A stretch of DNA of 43,779 nucleotides from Planctomycetota bacterium (GTDB lineage: Bacteria; Planctomycetota; MHYJ01; WSZJ01): assembly GCA_009773755.1 (NCBI GenBank), contig WSZJ01000004.1, forward strand, positions 1-43,779. The letters run 5' to 3'. The position numbers were made by a program, and so were the translations under genes. Of this stretch, positions 8,134 through 19,492 are shown piece after piece. Under the pieces are notes generated by a model. It ran no database searches, had not been told where the DNA came from, and saw only the letters and a list, made by a program, of their open reading frames with translations. Each line of letters begins with the position of its first letter. The first letter of the stretch is position 1.

Positions 8134-9378
8134 TCACTCATTCGTCGCAGCAGCGAATTCAGTCGGCAATGGACTGGAATCAGCGCGATCGGTCGCCGCT
8201 CCGACCTGGCCTTGACTAAATCGTTCGAGAAGAGACCGCGTCATTTCCCTGTTCCATTGAGCGAATTCAGGGCGTCGTTGAGCCCGCGGAACAATCCATC
8301 GGCTGATCGCCTTCTCGCTGACGTCATCGACGGAAAGTAACCCGGACCAATTTGGTCGCTTCGCTTCACCGAGCAACACAGCTTCAGCGTTCTTTGCGAG
8401 ACGAGACACGAAGACTTCTCGGGAGATACCGTGCAACAGAAGACTCGGATTGACACCGATACTGCTGAGCACCTCGCGAACTGCCCGAAATCGCCAGTTT
8501 GGACCATTCCCAAACTGGTGATTGTTTGAATAAGCGTGACGCCGTCTCTTGAGATAGGAGCGCATGTCACTGAATAGTTTATCTGGAATGTGAAAATGGC
8601 CCCAACCCGATGTGAATCCGATTGATTCCATGTAATTCACTTTGTCGAGCACCAGTCGGTTATACACAGCCGACCGACCGAGCGCAGAGGATGTAGTGAC
8701 CATCACTAGCGAGGCATTTTTCTCCTGTTTTGATATTATTCCCCGGCATAGACCGTAGCGAGTTCGAAATACATTGCGAACCTCCAATGATCGCACCAAT
8801 GAGGCCACCAGTTTTCCACCGAGCAGGGCGTTGTAGGGAGGAATCGCGCCCAGCACGTATGCGTCCATGATATTGACAAGCCGCTCCTTCCTGGCTTCAA
8901 CATCCCACCCAATCAGGGCATCTCTTACTCTCAGATTGAAGACCGGATCACCAAGCGCGATTATTCCGATGAGCTTAGAGTTGGAACGATCCCAGACAAG
9001 AAATCTCATTCTTCTTCCGTAGCCTTGCGATACGGGCACACTCCAGGTCAAGGTTGCCAACCGAAATAGATCCGATTGCCACGAATCGGAAGCCACAAGT
9101 TCTAGTTCTGGAGCGATTGCCTCGGGTCTTATCTCGCTTCCAGAAGCGAAGTGTCCCACCAGTTCTGGAAGCCGATTGCGAACGAATACCTTCTCCTCAT
9201 CGAATCGCGCCTTCCGCTGTTGCGCATGAAGAGCTCGAAATGATTCTTTCGAGATCTCGGGTTTCTGTAGGGTACCGTCCTTGAGCTTTGAATAGCCGAG
9301 GTTACGTAGGTGCCTGTGCAAACGAGCGCGAAGACTTGCCTCGAGTTGCTTCAGTGTCCGGCGGGCAGGCCTACTCAT
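8134..9378 (-). CDS. druA: Druantia anti-phage protein DruA (DUF4338)
   Basis: 414 residues, matching DruA length. The diagnostic DUF4338 core is clear: IIALGDPVFNLRVRDALIGW followed by MDAYVLGAIPPYNALLGGKL, then RYGLCRGIISKQ. DUF4338 is the signature of Druantia type I; its fold is related to transposase-like proteins, and its biochemical role in defence is not established as far as I know. The ATG at 9378 has GAGGA shortly upstream. It lies 30 bp after druE and 12 bp before druB, so one transcript. Codon use matches the other four dru genes and differs from the chromosomal flanks. Confidence 0.9.
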   Translation of the reverse strand: MSRPARRTLKQLEASLRARLHRHLRNLGYSKLKDGTLQKPEISKESFRALHAQQRKARFDEEKVFVRNRLPELVGHFASGSEIRPEAIAPELELVASDSWQSDLFRLATLTWSVPVSQGYGRRMRFLVWDRSNSKLIGIIALGDPVFNLRVRDALIGWDVEARKERLVNIMDAYVLGAIPPYNALLGGKLVASLVRSLEVRNVFRTRYGLCRGIISKQEKNASLVMVTTSSALGRSAVYNRLVLDKVNYMESIGFTSGWGHFHIPDKLFSDMRSYLKRRRHAYSNNHQFGNGPNWRFRAVREVLSSIGVNPSLLLHGISREVFVSRLAKNAEAVLLGEAKRPNWSGLLSVDDVSEKAISRWIVPRAQRRPEFAQWNREMTRSLLERFSQGQVGAATDRADSSPLPTEFAAATNE

Positions 9379-9408
9379 TCGTTCCTCGCTCCACGTCAGT
9401 AGTGAGAA

Positions 9409-12400
9409 TCATGATAGTGACTCGAGAACCGTCCTGACCTGCTGATAGGCGCCCGGAAGATTGCGATCCAGTAGGTATTCGTTGATCAAGTGAATCTTGA
9501 TCCGGCCTTGGTCGGCGAGCTGCTTCTGCAGCGGATGAACGTAGGATCGAGAGCCAGCGTCCACAAGACCGTGGTAGCTACCTACAGCAACCGTTCGCTG
9601 ATTGATCTGAATGGTCAATGGCACAGGTATGCCAGCCTGAGGGGATCCAGATGCGCATCTAAACCCCTCGAGTTCCAGCATCCGGCGTAGAGAACTCAGT
9701 CTCTTCTCCTGGCTTTCAACGTCAGAACTGGGTGGAAGAGAACCGCTCATCATCCAGTTGAAAAGCGTCGCGGCCAAGTGCCGATCCAGTCGTTCATGCC
9801 AGTATTGATTCGCGTAGTGTCGAAGGCACTGATAGCAAGAACGGTCGCAATTCCCTGGACAGCCAACGAGCAGGTCCAGCGTGTTTCCAAGAATTCTCTC
9901 GATTTCGGATCCTGCCTGATCGGAATAGCCGGCACCTCCTGCCAACGTGTCAAACAGGTAGATGTCGGCGCTCTTCTCAGTAGGACTCGGTCCCGGGACA
10001 ATTCTGTAGCCGGAGCTAAATTCAGATGGGTCGATGTCCAAGAATCTGCTTGCCGCGAGAAGAAGCGCCTCCGAAAAGCTACGAAGCGAATCGTCTAGAA
10101 CTCTTCGGACAAGTGAAGAACTCAAGTCCGTCACGATCGGAGAATTCAGTTTCATCCGGATTACTAGAAGATCCGAGCGAAAGGTATGACCTAGGAATGT
10201 TTTTCGAATTTGCCCCGTACATGGCGGTGGCTGTCGCCCATCCAAGGTCTGAACGAGGTAGGGACGCCTGTGTCTACTGGGGATTGGATCTCCAGCTCCC
10301 TCCGGCTTTGCCGCGCCACACTTTTCGCAAACCTCAAAGCCAGTGTCTAAACCCTTGCGACCCCTGTTTACAACAACCAGCTTCCGATCTGCCGAGTGCG
10401 TGTAACGCCCCCTTTCACCCAAGGGGCGCCAACCTCCGAGGTCGCCTTCGCCCGCCGGGACAGGAAACTGGGCGGAGGTCGCGTATGTGAACTCCTGATC
10501 AGTGTCAGATTCCTCGATCTCCTCCGCGCCCTCCGGGTAGAACACCTGAGGCTGGAGCATTTCTGCAATTCCTATCTCGCCTCGACAAACTGGACAAGCT
10601 TCAGGCGTTTCACCGAGCGAATCAGGATCTTGAACGAAAGCACACGCCCGGCAGTAAATGTAGGACTTCAGTGACCGCGAAAACAGCGGCGTCGCGCGAT
10701 CTATTTCGGTGGGAAGAGTTGAAGCCGTCACGCCTCCAGATCTGTAGGTTCGCTTATCGATCACGATGAGACGTCCGGGAGCATATTCGCTGAGCGCTTT
10801 CGCGATCGCTTGCTGCGGTTTTTCCTTCAATAGTACCTGGGTTCGTCCACGTTTTCGGGAGATCTCCTCTACTTGGAAACTGCAAAGATCGGTCGGGAAG
10901 GCGTAGGTTGGAAACACTCCTTGGTCGAAAAGAAATGAGAGAAGCTCCGAGCGACCTTCATCTGCGCTTTCTTCGTGTTTGTCATCAGCTTCCTCGTCAT
11001 CTCGCGGATCCTCACCCTCCGAGCTCGGAGGCTTGCTTGGCTCGGAGGTCCAAGCGAGTTTCAACTCGTCAAGTTTCTTGAGGAACTCTGCGGCGACGGT
11101 TCGAACCCACGCCTCCCGATCACTAGCCACAGCCTCGGGTACCCAAGCCACAATGTTGCGAAGGAGAGCCGCGGACGGCGCAAGGACGTTTGCTTGCACC
11201 CATCTCGAGAACGCCGCTAGGGTCATTGGAGCGTTCTCCGCTCCGACGAAGAAGTCAGCTGTCCTCCCGAGGGATCGACTAATGATCGCCGAGCTGGCGG
11301 ATGCGGTCGAAGCACCGCGATCAATCGCATCATGGAAAAAGGTCTGTATCAAGTACGCGTGAACATGGCGCCTGGAGATCTTCTGGTTGTCAGTCTTCAC
11401 AACTGGCCTGCGCGGTTCTCCGGATACGAGGGTTTCAGGATTGTGAAAGTAGAAACTGTCATGATGTCCGCCCTGACCGTACGTCACAACGGTCGAAACT
11501 GCGGAACCGCGTCGGCCGGAACGACCTGCCCTTTGCTGATAATTCTCGCGCTGTGGTGGCACATTACGAAGCCCGACTGCTACTAGTGAGCCAATGTCGA
11601 CGCCTACCTCCATTGTGGTCGTACAACTCAGGACATCGATGGGCCCCTCATCATTGCCAATGACAACATCTTGAAAGCGAAGCTCATACTTCTCAGTCGT
11701 CGCCTGGACCACGCCCGCATCTCTTTGAGACAATTGTGCCGTGTGTTCCTCCGCGGTGATGTGTCTTGGCCTCCCACGCCCCGCGATAGTGTCTGAAAGT
11801 GGATTTCGCCAAAAGCCCTTGCGAGCGCGAATGTATTCACTCGTGGCAGGATCTAGTGCGTGTGCTTCCCGACTACCGCAGTGAACGCACTTGCCCGCGA
11901 GGAGGTTTGGGCCGAGAAATGTGCATACGCGGCACTGGAACCACTTTCTATCGAGGTCAACTTGAAGGCAAACCATGTTCGGATTGAGGAAGAAGAGATT
12001 TCTGTCCGTATCACAGAGACACTTTTGCAGGATTTCTTCGATCATTGCTACTCGTTCGTCATTGAGTGAATACTCCCGCTTGAGAGTGTTCGCGATCGAT
12101 GTCCTCACTCTTCCTTTGCTTCCCCAAACAGGTCGGGGGAAACCCGCGCCCGTCTGTCGCTGGCTGTTGGAGATTCCTTTGTCAAATGCATATTCAGCCA
12201 GAAGATCCGCAATCCAAGCGCATGTCACTGCCTCAATATCCTCTGTTGTCATTCCGGTCTCGCAAGCACCAATATCTTGAATGATACGTCGACGCGCCAA
12301 CTTGCTCGGCGTGATGAAGCCTGTAGTGGTTGCGAAAAAGGAGTAATGCGGATTACACAGTTGGCGCAGAAGAGCTTCTCTATATCGCTTCGGATACGGG

Positions 12401-14982
12401 AGATCCCACTCATCACCGAGCGCCTGAGCAATGTCTCCTTCGTATAGCTCCAAGAACTGTCGTTGATGATCGAGAAGCAATCGCTGATCCTCGCCATCGA
12501 ATAGGTGCAAGTAGTACTTCGACGCAATGGCTACGAACGCGACGTAGAGCACGTGGGTCAGCTTTGCCTCGCCCTTTTGCGAGGCCAGAAGTTGAGCAGC
12601 TAACCCCAAGACCTGCCGAACTGAGTCCAGTTCGACTTCCCGTGGAATGTCCCGAGCAAGCCGTGCGGCCTTTTGACGCCCATCCGAAAACAGAAGCGCC
12701 TTTCGCCCGCCGTTTGGAAACTCTGGCCCTTCCTTAACCCGAGGAGGTTGCGAGATGACCTGCGCCTTCACTAGATTTGCGAAGGGGGCCTCGCCCTTAG
12801 TGGCAAGGTCCATGATCTTGGTGCGTTCTTCTTCCAATTTTCGCAGGCAGACTGGACATTTGCCAAATGTCAGAAGGGGCCTCCCACGGACCAGGGATTC
12901 CTCTCCGACAGGGAAATAGAGCTTTAGGAATCCTTCGGGGACGGGCGGAAGTCTATTTTGGACCCGTCCAGAGGACACCTCTAGCCATCGCTCAGCTGTC
13001 TCATGTAGAACATCAGGGTGCGGAGCACCCTCCACCAAGAGGTGAATCTCATGTAGAGGATCGGCTTGTTCTGCGCCGATGTCTCCACTCGGCTCGTGCC
13101 AGAGGAAGGTCCCGGACGGGCCTCGGATGAACGCTCGTAGAAATGCTGCGCCACAGTCTCGGTGGGTCAGCAGTTCAAAGACGCGTGCCCGATTTCGACA
13201 TCCACAATGTGTTCGCGGTTCTGTGTGCAAACGACCAAGCAAGTGCTCCTCCGCACCCACTCCAAGATCGCGCCGCACATCACAACTGCGATCGACACAC
13301 GCGTACAAGCCCGGAAGACCTCGAAAAAACAAATGTACTCTGGTTGGGAGAAAGACTCGATTGTCGATTCCGCGCTTCGCGAAAGTGCCGAGCGCCAATA
13401 GCGCTTGCGTCGCAGTCGACTGGTGCTCCTCCTGCGCATCGGCGAAGAGAATCCTACCCAAGCCTGTTAGTTCTGTGGCTTTTCCCGAGATGAGGTCAAC
13501 AAGCTGGATTGCCGCACCGAAGGTCTCCAGCCGAGCGTAGAGATACTCTGGAACATCCTGCGCACCCTTCGGCGGATCCGGCCAGCCCAACGAGGTGGCA
13601 AGTTTGCTCAGTTCTGCCAGTGCAGGAACATGTTGAAGGTGAATCTCGTTGAACGCAGACAAGTCAAACTCCGCCAACGCAGCCGCTTCTGCGCGTGTAC
13701 CCGATCTTCCACCGGATCTGCTCTCGCGCTCCCCTCGAATGAGGGTTATTTTCCGCTTAGCGGTCGACGCAAGTCCAGTCAGATCTCTGGCAAAGGCTTG
13801 TACGGCGTTCTCGGCCTCCTCGCTTTCACCCAGGCTAGCGCTCGTCAGAATGAAGCGAACCCGTTCTCGCGGGACTTCAAGCCGCGCCTGAAGCCGTCTG
13901 AGAAGCAGCGCGACTTCGGCGCCGCCGGCACCCCGATACATGTGCGCTTCGTCTAGAACAATTATCAACTCGTTTCTTAAATCTTCAGAAAGCCACTCTC
14001 GCGTTTGCGTGAAAAGCGGCCGTTCTATAGGCCGCAACAGCATGTATTCGAGCATTGAGTAATTCGTGATCAGGAGGTCCGGACAATTCACCTGCATTTC
14101 GTGGCGAGTGAGAAGCTCTCTGTCACCCGGTTGGGTCTGAAGTCGCTCCGACCAATGTTGCTTTGTCCAAGCCTCACCGCGGCGCGGCCCCTTCTGATAC
14201 GACTTGATTTCTGCCAAATTCTTGGCGTAAAACTTCTCCAGATCCTTACTTGGCCAACGTCCGCGATCCCGAAGCTGCTGGACTTTGTCCGAATCGGAGG
14301 AGTATTTGAGATAGAAGTCCTCAAACATCGGCTGAATGAACGCGGCGTCCTTGGAACTGGAGCGCTCACCAGGGTAGGCTGTCCTTCCGGTATAACTTCC
14401 GAATCGGACACAGCGGCCTCGGCCCCTGCGCAGGAGCTCAGCTACTCTCGGGTCACCGAGCAGTCGGCGAATTCTGCCGAGCTGATCATTAACCAGAGCA
14501 TTCATCGGATACAGCAGAAGCGCGCGGAAGCCAGCCCGCTTGGCAGACTTCGGACGTTCGGCGGCTTCGATTGCTAGCGTCCCTAGGATTGGCATGAGAA
14601 AACTCTCGGTTTTTCCCGAGCCGGTACCGGTAGCGACAATCACATCCTCGCCTCGGCCGAGGAATGCCTCCAGTGCCTTGTATTGATGAATGAATGGTTT
14701 TGGATAAATCCCCAGACTCGGATCGAACGTGGCAAGCAGTTCCAAGAGCTCCCGCGCCACAGCTGGTATCTTCAGCCTCTCATAGGAGGCTGCAGCCGCG
14801 TAGGTGGGTGTCGCCTCTATGAATGGCAGCTGAAATACGCCGCCAGGCGACTCAAGCAGTTGCCGTCGCTCCTGAATCAGACGAGTGTGTTTAATGTGAT
14901 ACTGAGCTTCGAGATACGACTGGAATGTGCCTCGAAGCGCTTTGACGATTTCGAACACACCGTACTGGGACTGGTTGGTCAT
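9409..14982 (-). CDS. druE: Druantia DruE: giant DEAD/DEAH helicase with DUF1998
   Basis: 1857 residues. Helicase motif I GTGSGKT at residues 119-125, DEAH at 344-347, motif III SAS in FILTSASLGE, then the C-terminal RecA lobe with TTTMEVGVDIGSL and QQRAGRSGRRG (motifs V and VI). Several Cys-pair ribbons lie between and after the lobes (for example CRVC...CVHC and CRAC...CPVC). The C-terminal DUF1998 region contains YLFDTLAGGAGY and CPGNCDRSCYQCLRHYANQ, a four-Cys cluster typical of MrfA/DrmB/DruE-like proteins. DruE is the only protein common to all Druantia types and is the presumed motor on phage DNA. The start ATG overlaps the druD stop by 4 bp (ATGA), so translation is coupled. Length fits DruE better than DISARM DrmA or DrmB. 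Confidence 0.92.
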   Translation of the reverse strand: MTNQSQYGVFEIVKALRGTFQSYLEAQYHIKHTRLIQERRQLLESPGGVFQLPFIEATPTYAAAASYERLKIPAVARELLELLATFDPSLGIYPKPFIHQYKALEAFLGRGEDVIVATGTGSGKTESFLMPILGTLAIEAAERPKSAKRAGFRALLLYPMNALVNDQLGRIRRLLGDPRVAELLRRGRGRCVRFGSYTGRTAYPGERSSSKDAAFIQPMFEDFYLKYSSDSDKVQQLRDRGRWPSKDLEKFYAKNLAEIKSYQKGPRRGEAWTKQHWSERLQTQPGDRELLTRHEMQVNCPDLLITNYSMLEYMLLRPIERPLFTQTREWLSEDLRNELIIVLDEAHMYRGAGGAEVALLLRRLQARLEVPRERVRFILTSASLGESEEAENAVQAFARDLTGLASTAKRKITLIRGERESRSGGRSGTRAEAAALAEFDLSAFNEIHLQHVPALAELSKLATSLGWPDPPKGAQDVPEYLYARLETFGAAIQLVDLISGKATELTGLGRILFADAQEEHQSTATQALLALGTFAKRGIDNRVFLPTRVHLFFRGLPGLYACVDRSCDVRRDLGVGAEEHLLGRLHTEPRTHCGCRNRARVFELLTHRDCGAAFLRAFIRGPSGTFLWHEPSGDIGAEQADPLHEIHLLVEGAPHPDVLHETAERWLEVSSGRVQNRLPPVPEGFLKLYFPVGEESLVRGRPLLTFGKCPVCLRKLEEERTKIMDLATKGEAPFANLVKAQVISQPPRVKEGPEFPNGGRKALLFSDGRQKAARLARDIPREVELDSVRQVLGLAAQLLASQKGEAKLTHVLYVAFVAIASKYYLHLFDGEDQRLLLDHQRQFLELYEGDIAQALGDEWDLPYPKRYREALLRQLCNPHYSFFATTTGFITPSKLARRRIIQDIGACETGMTTEDIEAVTCAWIADLLAEYAFDKGISNSQRQTGAGFPRPVWGSKGRVRTSIANTLKREYSLNDERVAMIEEILQKCLCDTDRNLFFLNPNMVCLQVDLDRKWFQCRVCTFLGPNLLAGKCVHCGSREAHALDPATSEYIRARKGFWRNPLSDTIAGRGRPRHITAEEHTAQLSQRDAGVVQATTEKYELRFQDVVIGNDEGPIDVLSCTTTMEVGVDIGSLVAVGLRNVPPQRENYQQRAGRSGRRGSAVSTVVTYGQGGHHDSFYFHNPETLVSGEPRRPVVKTDNQKISRRHVHAYLIQTFFHDAIDRGASTASASSAIISRSLGRTADFFVGAENAPMTLAAFSRWVQANVLAPSAALLRNIVAWVPEAVASDREAWVRTVAAEFLKKLDELKLAWTSEPSKPPSSEGEDPRDDEEADDKHEESADEGRSELLSFLFDQGVFPTYAFPTDLCSFQVEEISRKRGRTQVLLKEKPQQAIAKALSEYAPGRLIVIDKRTYRSGGVTASTLPTEIDRATPLFSRSLKSYIYCRACAFVQDPDSLGETPEACPVCRGEIGIAEMLQPQVFYPEGAEEIEESDTDQEFTYATSAQFPVPAGEGDLGGWRPLGERGRYTHSADRKLVVVNRGRKGLDTGFEVCEKCGAAKPEGAGDPIPSRHRRPYLVQTLDGRQPPPCTGQIRKTFLGHTFRSDLLVIRMKLNSPIVTDLSSSLVRRVLDDSLRSFSEALLLAASRFLDIDPSEFSSGYRIVPGPSPTEKSADIYLFDTLAGGAGYSDQAGSEIERILGNTLDLLVGCPGNCDRSCYQCLRHYANQYWHERLDRHLAATLFNWMMSGSLPPSSDVESQEKRLSSLRRMLELEGFRCASGSPQAGIPVPLTIQINQRTVAVGSYHGLVDAGSRSYVHPLQKQLADQGRIKIHLINEYLLDRNLPGAYQQVRTVLESLS

Positions 14983-16115
14983 CGCATTTCCTCGACGACG
15001 ATTCCAAGCCCTTTCAGTCGATCGAGCACGTCTTGACTGTGATTTGTCGAAATCTCAAATTTCTGCGGAAGTCGCCCGGGAACGGATGAAGCGTCTCGCG
15101 CGAGGGCCAATAACAGCCGTCTTTCCTCGGGAGGAAGCCAACTACTCACCGTCAAACCTATTCCGAGCCCACTCCGCTCAATTTTCACCTTGGTTGGGGC
15201 AGAAGCGAGGAGGTCCAAGCCGTACTGCAACAGCCGCACATTCCAGGGTTCGATCACGAATTCAGCATCCATAAAGATTTCGCCTCGACGATTGGCGATT
15301 CGACTCAATGAATAGTTCCGCGGACCCCACTTCATACTCGACGAGCGACACAGCAGGAGGCCTTCCGGAAGGCGAGAGATGTCCTCGCGGCGAACCCAGC
15401 GAAAGTACTGGGGTGAATTGGGTTTCATCCATGGTGCGTACACCTCAAACATGCCGAACTCGCTTCCGCTCGGGCGGAGGCCAACTCTTGCGCTCTCTAG
15501 AATTCTCGTTGTCCACTCTTCAAGGTCGTGCCGTCCGTCACCCAACCAAGTCTCCAGTGACTGCCAACGACTCGAAACTCCACGCAACGCCACCGGAACT
15601 TTCGCGGATTCAAGAATCCGTGCGATCCAGGTCGTATGAATGTCAGTGCTGATGAAACGTCTGAGCTGTTCGGTCTCGGTGCCACCAATCACGAGCACCG
15701 AACCGGAGGGTAACTCCACGAAGCGAACTGGGCACGGAAGCCAATACCCCTGACCGAGTTCGCATACGTCCCTTAAGTCATTCAGGTTTTCAAGCACGCG
15801 TCGCACAGGATCCGGTTCCAAGTCACCCTCGCTAGAAATCTCGAGGTCAGACGGTCTTGACTTCGATCGAGGGTCCAGCGTCGGCCAGATTGGAGCAAGT
15901 TGACGACGAACGAAATTCAGCAATCGGGTCACATAGACGGGCTCTGGATTTGTGTCGCTATCCGACGCGAGGGTCAGAGCGCACGCCGCGCTTCTCAAGT
16001 ACTCCGCAAGGAGCGCATCGGGAGGTCTGTCAATCGAGCGGTCATTGACCATGAGCCTGTGCTCAAGCAGAAGTCGCTCGATCACACTCGCGCGATCAAG
16101 CGTGATCGTCGTCAT
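14979..16115 (-). CDS. druD: Druantia type I protein DruD (by position and size)
   Basis: 378 residues with no motif I can name. It overlaps druC by 4 bp upstream and druE by 4 bp downstream, giving a rigid C-D-E coupling. Its size agrees with the DruD I recall from the E. coli type I system. The sequence is a mixed alpha/beta soluble protein with no signal peptide or membrane helix; a segment VRFVELPSGSVLVIGGTETEQLRRF and a run of Trp residues are visible. The C-terminus (LALARDASSVPGRLPQKFEISTNHSQDVLDRL) looks like a small winged-helix-type end. The assignment depends on operon context rather than on a diagnostic domain. Confidence 0.6.
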   Translation of the reverse strand: MTTITLDRASVIERLLLEHRLMVNDRSIDRPPDALLAEYLRSAACALTLASDSDTNPEPVYVTRLLNFVRRQLAPIWPTLDPRSKSRPSDLEISSEGDLEPDPVRRVLENLNDLRDVCELGQGYWLPCPVRFVELPSGSVLVIGGTETEQLRRFISTDIHTTWIARILESAKVPVALRGVSSRWQSLETWLGDGRHDLEEWTTRILESARVGLRPSGSEFGMFEVYAPWMKPNSPQYFRWVRREDISRLPEGLLLCRSSSMKWGPRNYSLSRIANRRGEIFMDAEFVIEPWNVRLLQYGLDLLASAPTKVKIERSGLGIGLTVSSWLPPEERRLLLALARDASSVPGRLPQKFEISTNHSQDVLDRLKGLGIVVEEMR

Positions 16116-18007
16116 GAATTACCTCCGGAACTTCCCCAGTGCAGCCCAAGAAGTTTCTTGAATCGAGGATCATCGGTCGAAGCGCCAAGGCGCCCGTCCC
16201 CCAGCACCTTGTCAAACTTCTCCCTTCGAATCTCGCAAGCTGCTGCCCTTGGAATCAGCCAGCCGAAGACAACAGATTGGAGTGGGCCGGGAGGTCCCGA
16301 CGGTTTGGTCATCGCGCTGATTCGCTGGAATGACCTTTCGAGGCCCCGTCGCCAGAGTATGGAATTTGGTCCGGACATCGCGTGCCAGCACTCATCGAAC
16401 TGCGATCGCTCCAGGGGCGCTGAAGGCGTTCCCGTCGTCGCCCGCTGCCAGTCCTTAATCAGGATATTCCCACCGACAACTTTCTCCGGAGTCGGGTCGC
16501 CACCCCAGGACAGTGCGTCGGTGTGAAGAATGGGTCCAAGCTCAGTCAAAACTGGCGAAACGTCTAGCGCGCTGGGCCCCTCGATTAACGTGCCGAGAAG
16601 GACAGGTTGGCGCTCCTGACCCATCAAGCCAAATACGCGCTCTGATACCAGCCGATAGATTCTTGATCCAAAGGCCTCGATCGCTGAGCGATTTACTCCC
16701 TCGAGAACCACTACGCCGACGCAGTCCTGCTTGGAAAGAATCTCGAGGACGGAGTCGAGCGAACGCTCAAACTCGACTCCACCGAGCAAACCGACGGGAA
16801 TGCTAATTCGATACGCTATAGAGTTTCCGAGCGACTCCGCCACAATCCTAGCGACTAGCGAAGCGGCCGAGCCAGCTAGTAGGGGCAGCTGTCCCGCTAG
16901 GCACGCCGCAACAATCTCCCGACTAAGTCCACGCAGAGCAACAGGAGAAAGGCCCACACAAGTAAAATTCTCGGTCAATCGACTGATCCATTGGTCAATA
17001 GATTCTAGATTTGGCCCGCTGGAAGCGGGTCGAAACTGAGTTGTTGGGAGAGCGCCCGGTCGAAACGGATTTGCGTCCGCTACCTGATTTGAGTGCGATG
17101 CCACAGAAACCAGCTTCGTTTGGATCGCGTTGATCTTGGTCAAGAGTTCCGTTTCGACTCGACTTTCCACCTTCCCAAGGCCTGCCGTGTTCGATTTCGC
17201 CTCCCGCTCCAAGGTATCCATCCTGCGACCTAGGGAGCGCAATTCCTCCCTTATCTGAGCAAGGCCGTCCTGACATTCTTTCACCTCGGATTGCGTAGGA
17301 ACCGTGCCAAGGTTTCTTTTCAATTCCTCGACCGTAGTGTTGAGCGACTTGGCCTCCTTCGCCAAGTCCCTGCTTTCTTGGCGCAGCTTTTCCAGCGCCT
17401 GTTTCTCCTCCGCAGTTCCGCTTTCATACCTCTCGAGTCTCTTTCGAAAATCTTCGAGTGTGTCAGGCAAGTCGCGGACCTCTCGGAGCGCGGTTAGCTC
17501 GCTCCGAGGCCGAGCACTCTTGATTCTCTCCTCGATGCGGTCGTCCACAACGAAGTAGCCGAAATCGTAGAAACGCCGGATCTCTTCTTGCGAGACTTCC
17601 CCCTTCTTGCTGGCAGCAATCAATTCATCGAAGCAACCAAGATCGAGTGGCGAGTTAGGCGGAATCGCCTCTGGTCCCGAGAAATCAGCCTCGTTGTCAA
17701 ATGCAAGCAAGACTCTGTTCAACTCTTCGTGAGCCTGCGTCCACGCGATCCAGAGAATTCGCATCGCATCCATCGCCTTACGAGTCTCGGTCGCTCGCTC
17801 CGGCCCCTTCAAATGTTTCGCGACCCACTTGATTTGAGCTAGGAAGGTCTGCTCTTGCTTTGGTCGAAATCCCTTGATTGGCGGAAGCTCGGATGACAGT
17901 TCCGGATGTACGCGTCGAGGTATCTCATCGACAAAGGCTTCAAATTGCTTCTGGTCGACTTGCGAGAGTTTCCGCTGTTTTTCGATGGGGAAGAATTTTG
18001 CTCGCAT
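16112..18007 (-). CDS. druC: Druantia type I protein DruC, coiled-coil (by position and size)
   Basis: 631 residues from the ATG at 18007, chosen because AGGAGG (18022-18017) lies 9 nt upstream; an in-frame extension to 18070 adds only 21 basic residues. The middle part (about 190-310) is a long coiled coil rich in Glu, Lys and Leu (EEKQALEKLRQESRDLAKEA onward). The C-terminal half has a hydrophobic segment VGVVVLEGVNRSAIEAFGSR that could be a Walker B-like strand of a P-loop fold, but no clear Walker A was seen. First gene of the operon. DruC of about this size is expected next to DruD and DruE. A structural or scaffolding role is plausible from the coiled coil, but inferred. Confidence 0.6.
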   Translation of the reverse strand: MRAKFFPIEKQRKLSQVDQKQFEAFVDEIPRRVHPELSSELPPIKGFRPKQEQTFLAQIKWVAKHLKGPERATETRKAMDAMRILWIAWTQAHEELNRVLLAFDNEADFSGPEAIPPNSPLDLGCFDELIAASKKGEVSQEEIRRFYDFGYFVVDDRIEERIKSARPRSELTALREVRDLPDTLEDFRKRLERYESGTAEEKQALEKLRQESRDLAKEAKSLNTTVEELKRNLGTVPTQSEVKECQDGLAQIREELRSLGRRMDTLEREAKSNTAGLGKVESRVETELLTKINAIQTKLVSVASHSNQVADANPFRPGALPTTQFRPASSGPNLESIDQWISRLTENFTCVGLSPVALRGLSREIVAACLAGQLPLLAGSAASLVARIVAESLGNSIAYRISIPVGLLGGVEFERSLDSVLEILSKQDCVGVVVLEGVNRSAIEAFGSRIYRLVSERVFGLMGQERQPVLLGTLIEGPSALDVSPVLTELGPILHTDALSWGGDPTPEKVVGGNILIKDWQRATTGTPSAPLERSQFDECWHAMSGPNSILWRRGLERSFQRISAMTKPSGPPGPLQSVVFGWLIPRAAACEIRREKFDKVLGDGRLGASTDDPRFKKLLGLHWGSSGGNS

Positions 18008-18016
18008 CCAGGAATT

Positions 18017-18022
18017 CCTCCT
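18017..18022 (-). promoter_or_regulatory. Shine-Dalgarno AGGAGG deciding the druC start
   Basis: Perfect AGGAGG on the minus strand, 9 nt before the ATG at 18007. It favours this start over the longer frame to 18070. The 89 bp between icd and druC must also hold the druC promoter if the operon is independent; no clear -35/-10 pair was recognised. Confidence 0.5.
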
Positions 18023-18096
18023 ACGCTGCCACAAACGCAAGCGCCTTTTCTGTAAGGCTTTGCGCACCAAGCGCAGTAGGCCGATACTGCCAACTC

Positions 18097-19425
<1,329 letters not shown>

Positions 19426-19492
19426 GGACGCCTCGCGTAGAGAAGGCGGTATTCTCGCTTCGCGCAGCCGCCGAGCAAGGAATTGCAGGGGC

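Larger units (their letters stand above)
1025..18050. other. Lower-GC accessory (defence) island between O-methyltransferase and icd
   Basis: Sequence from just after the methyltransferase stop to just before icd is visibly poorer in GC and has more varied codon third positions than both flanks, which are strongly GC-biased. It carries a complete-looking Druantia locus, a separate metabolic-looking operon and degenerate gene fragments. I found no integrase, transposase, tRNA or clear attachment repeat, so the mode of entry is unknown. The edges are approximate and judged by eye from composition. Confidence 0.6.

Noticed and set aside
9409..14982. DISARM (DrmA/DrmB) or MrfA as identity of the giant helicase
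   Set aside because: Helicase and DUF1998 are in one 1857-aa protein, DUF4338 DruA is adjacent, and no methyltransferase or PLD protein is present.
1025..18050. Island integrase, transposase or tRNA attachment site
   Set aside because: None found on either strand; only decayed gene fragments and a composition change mark the borders.
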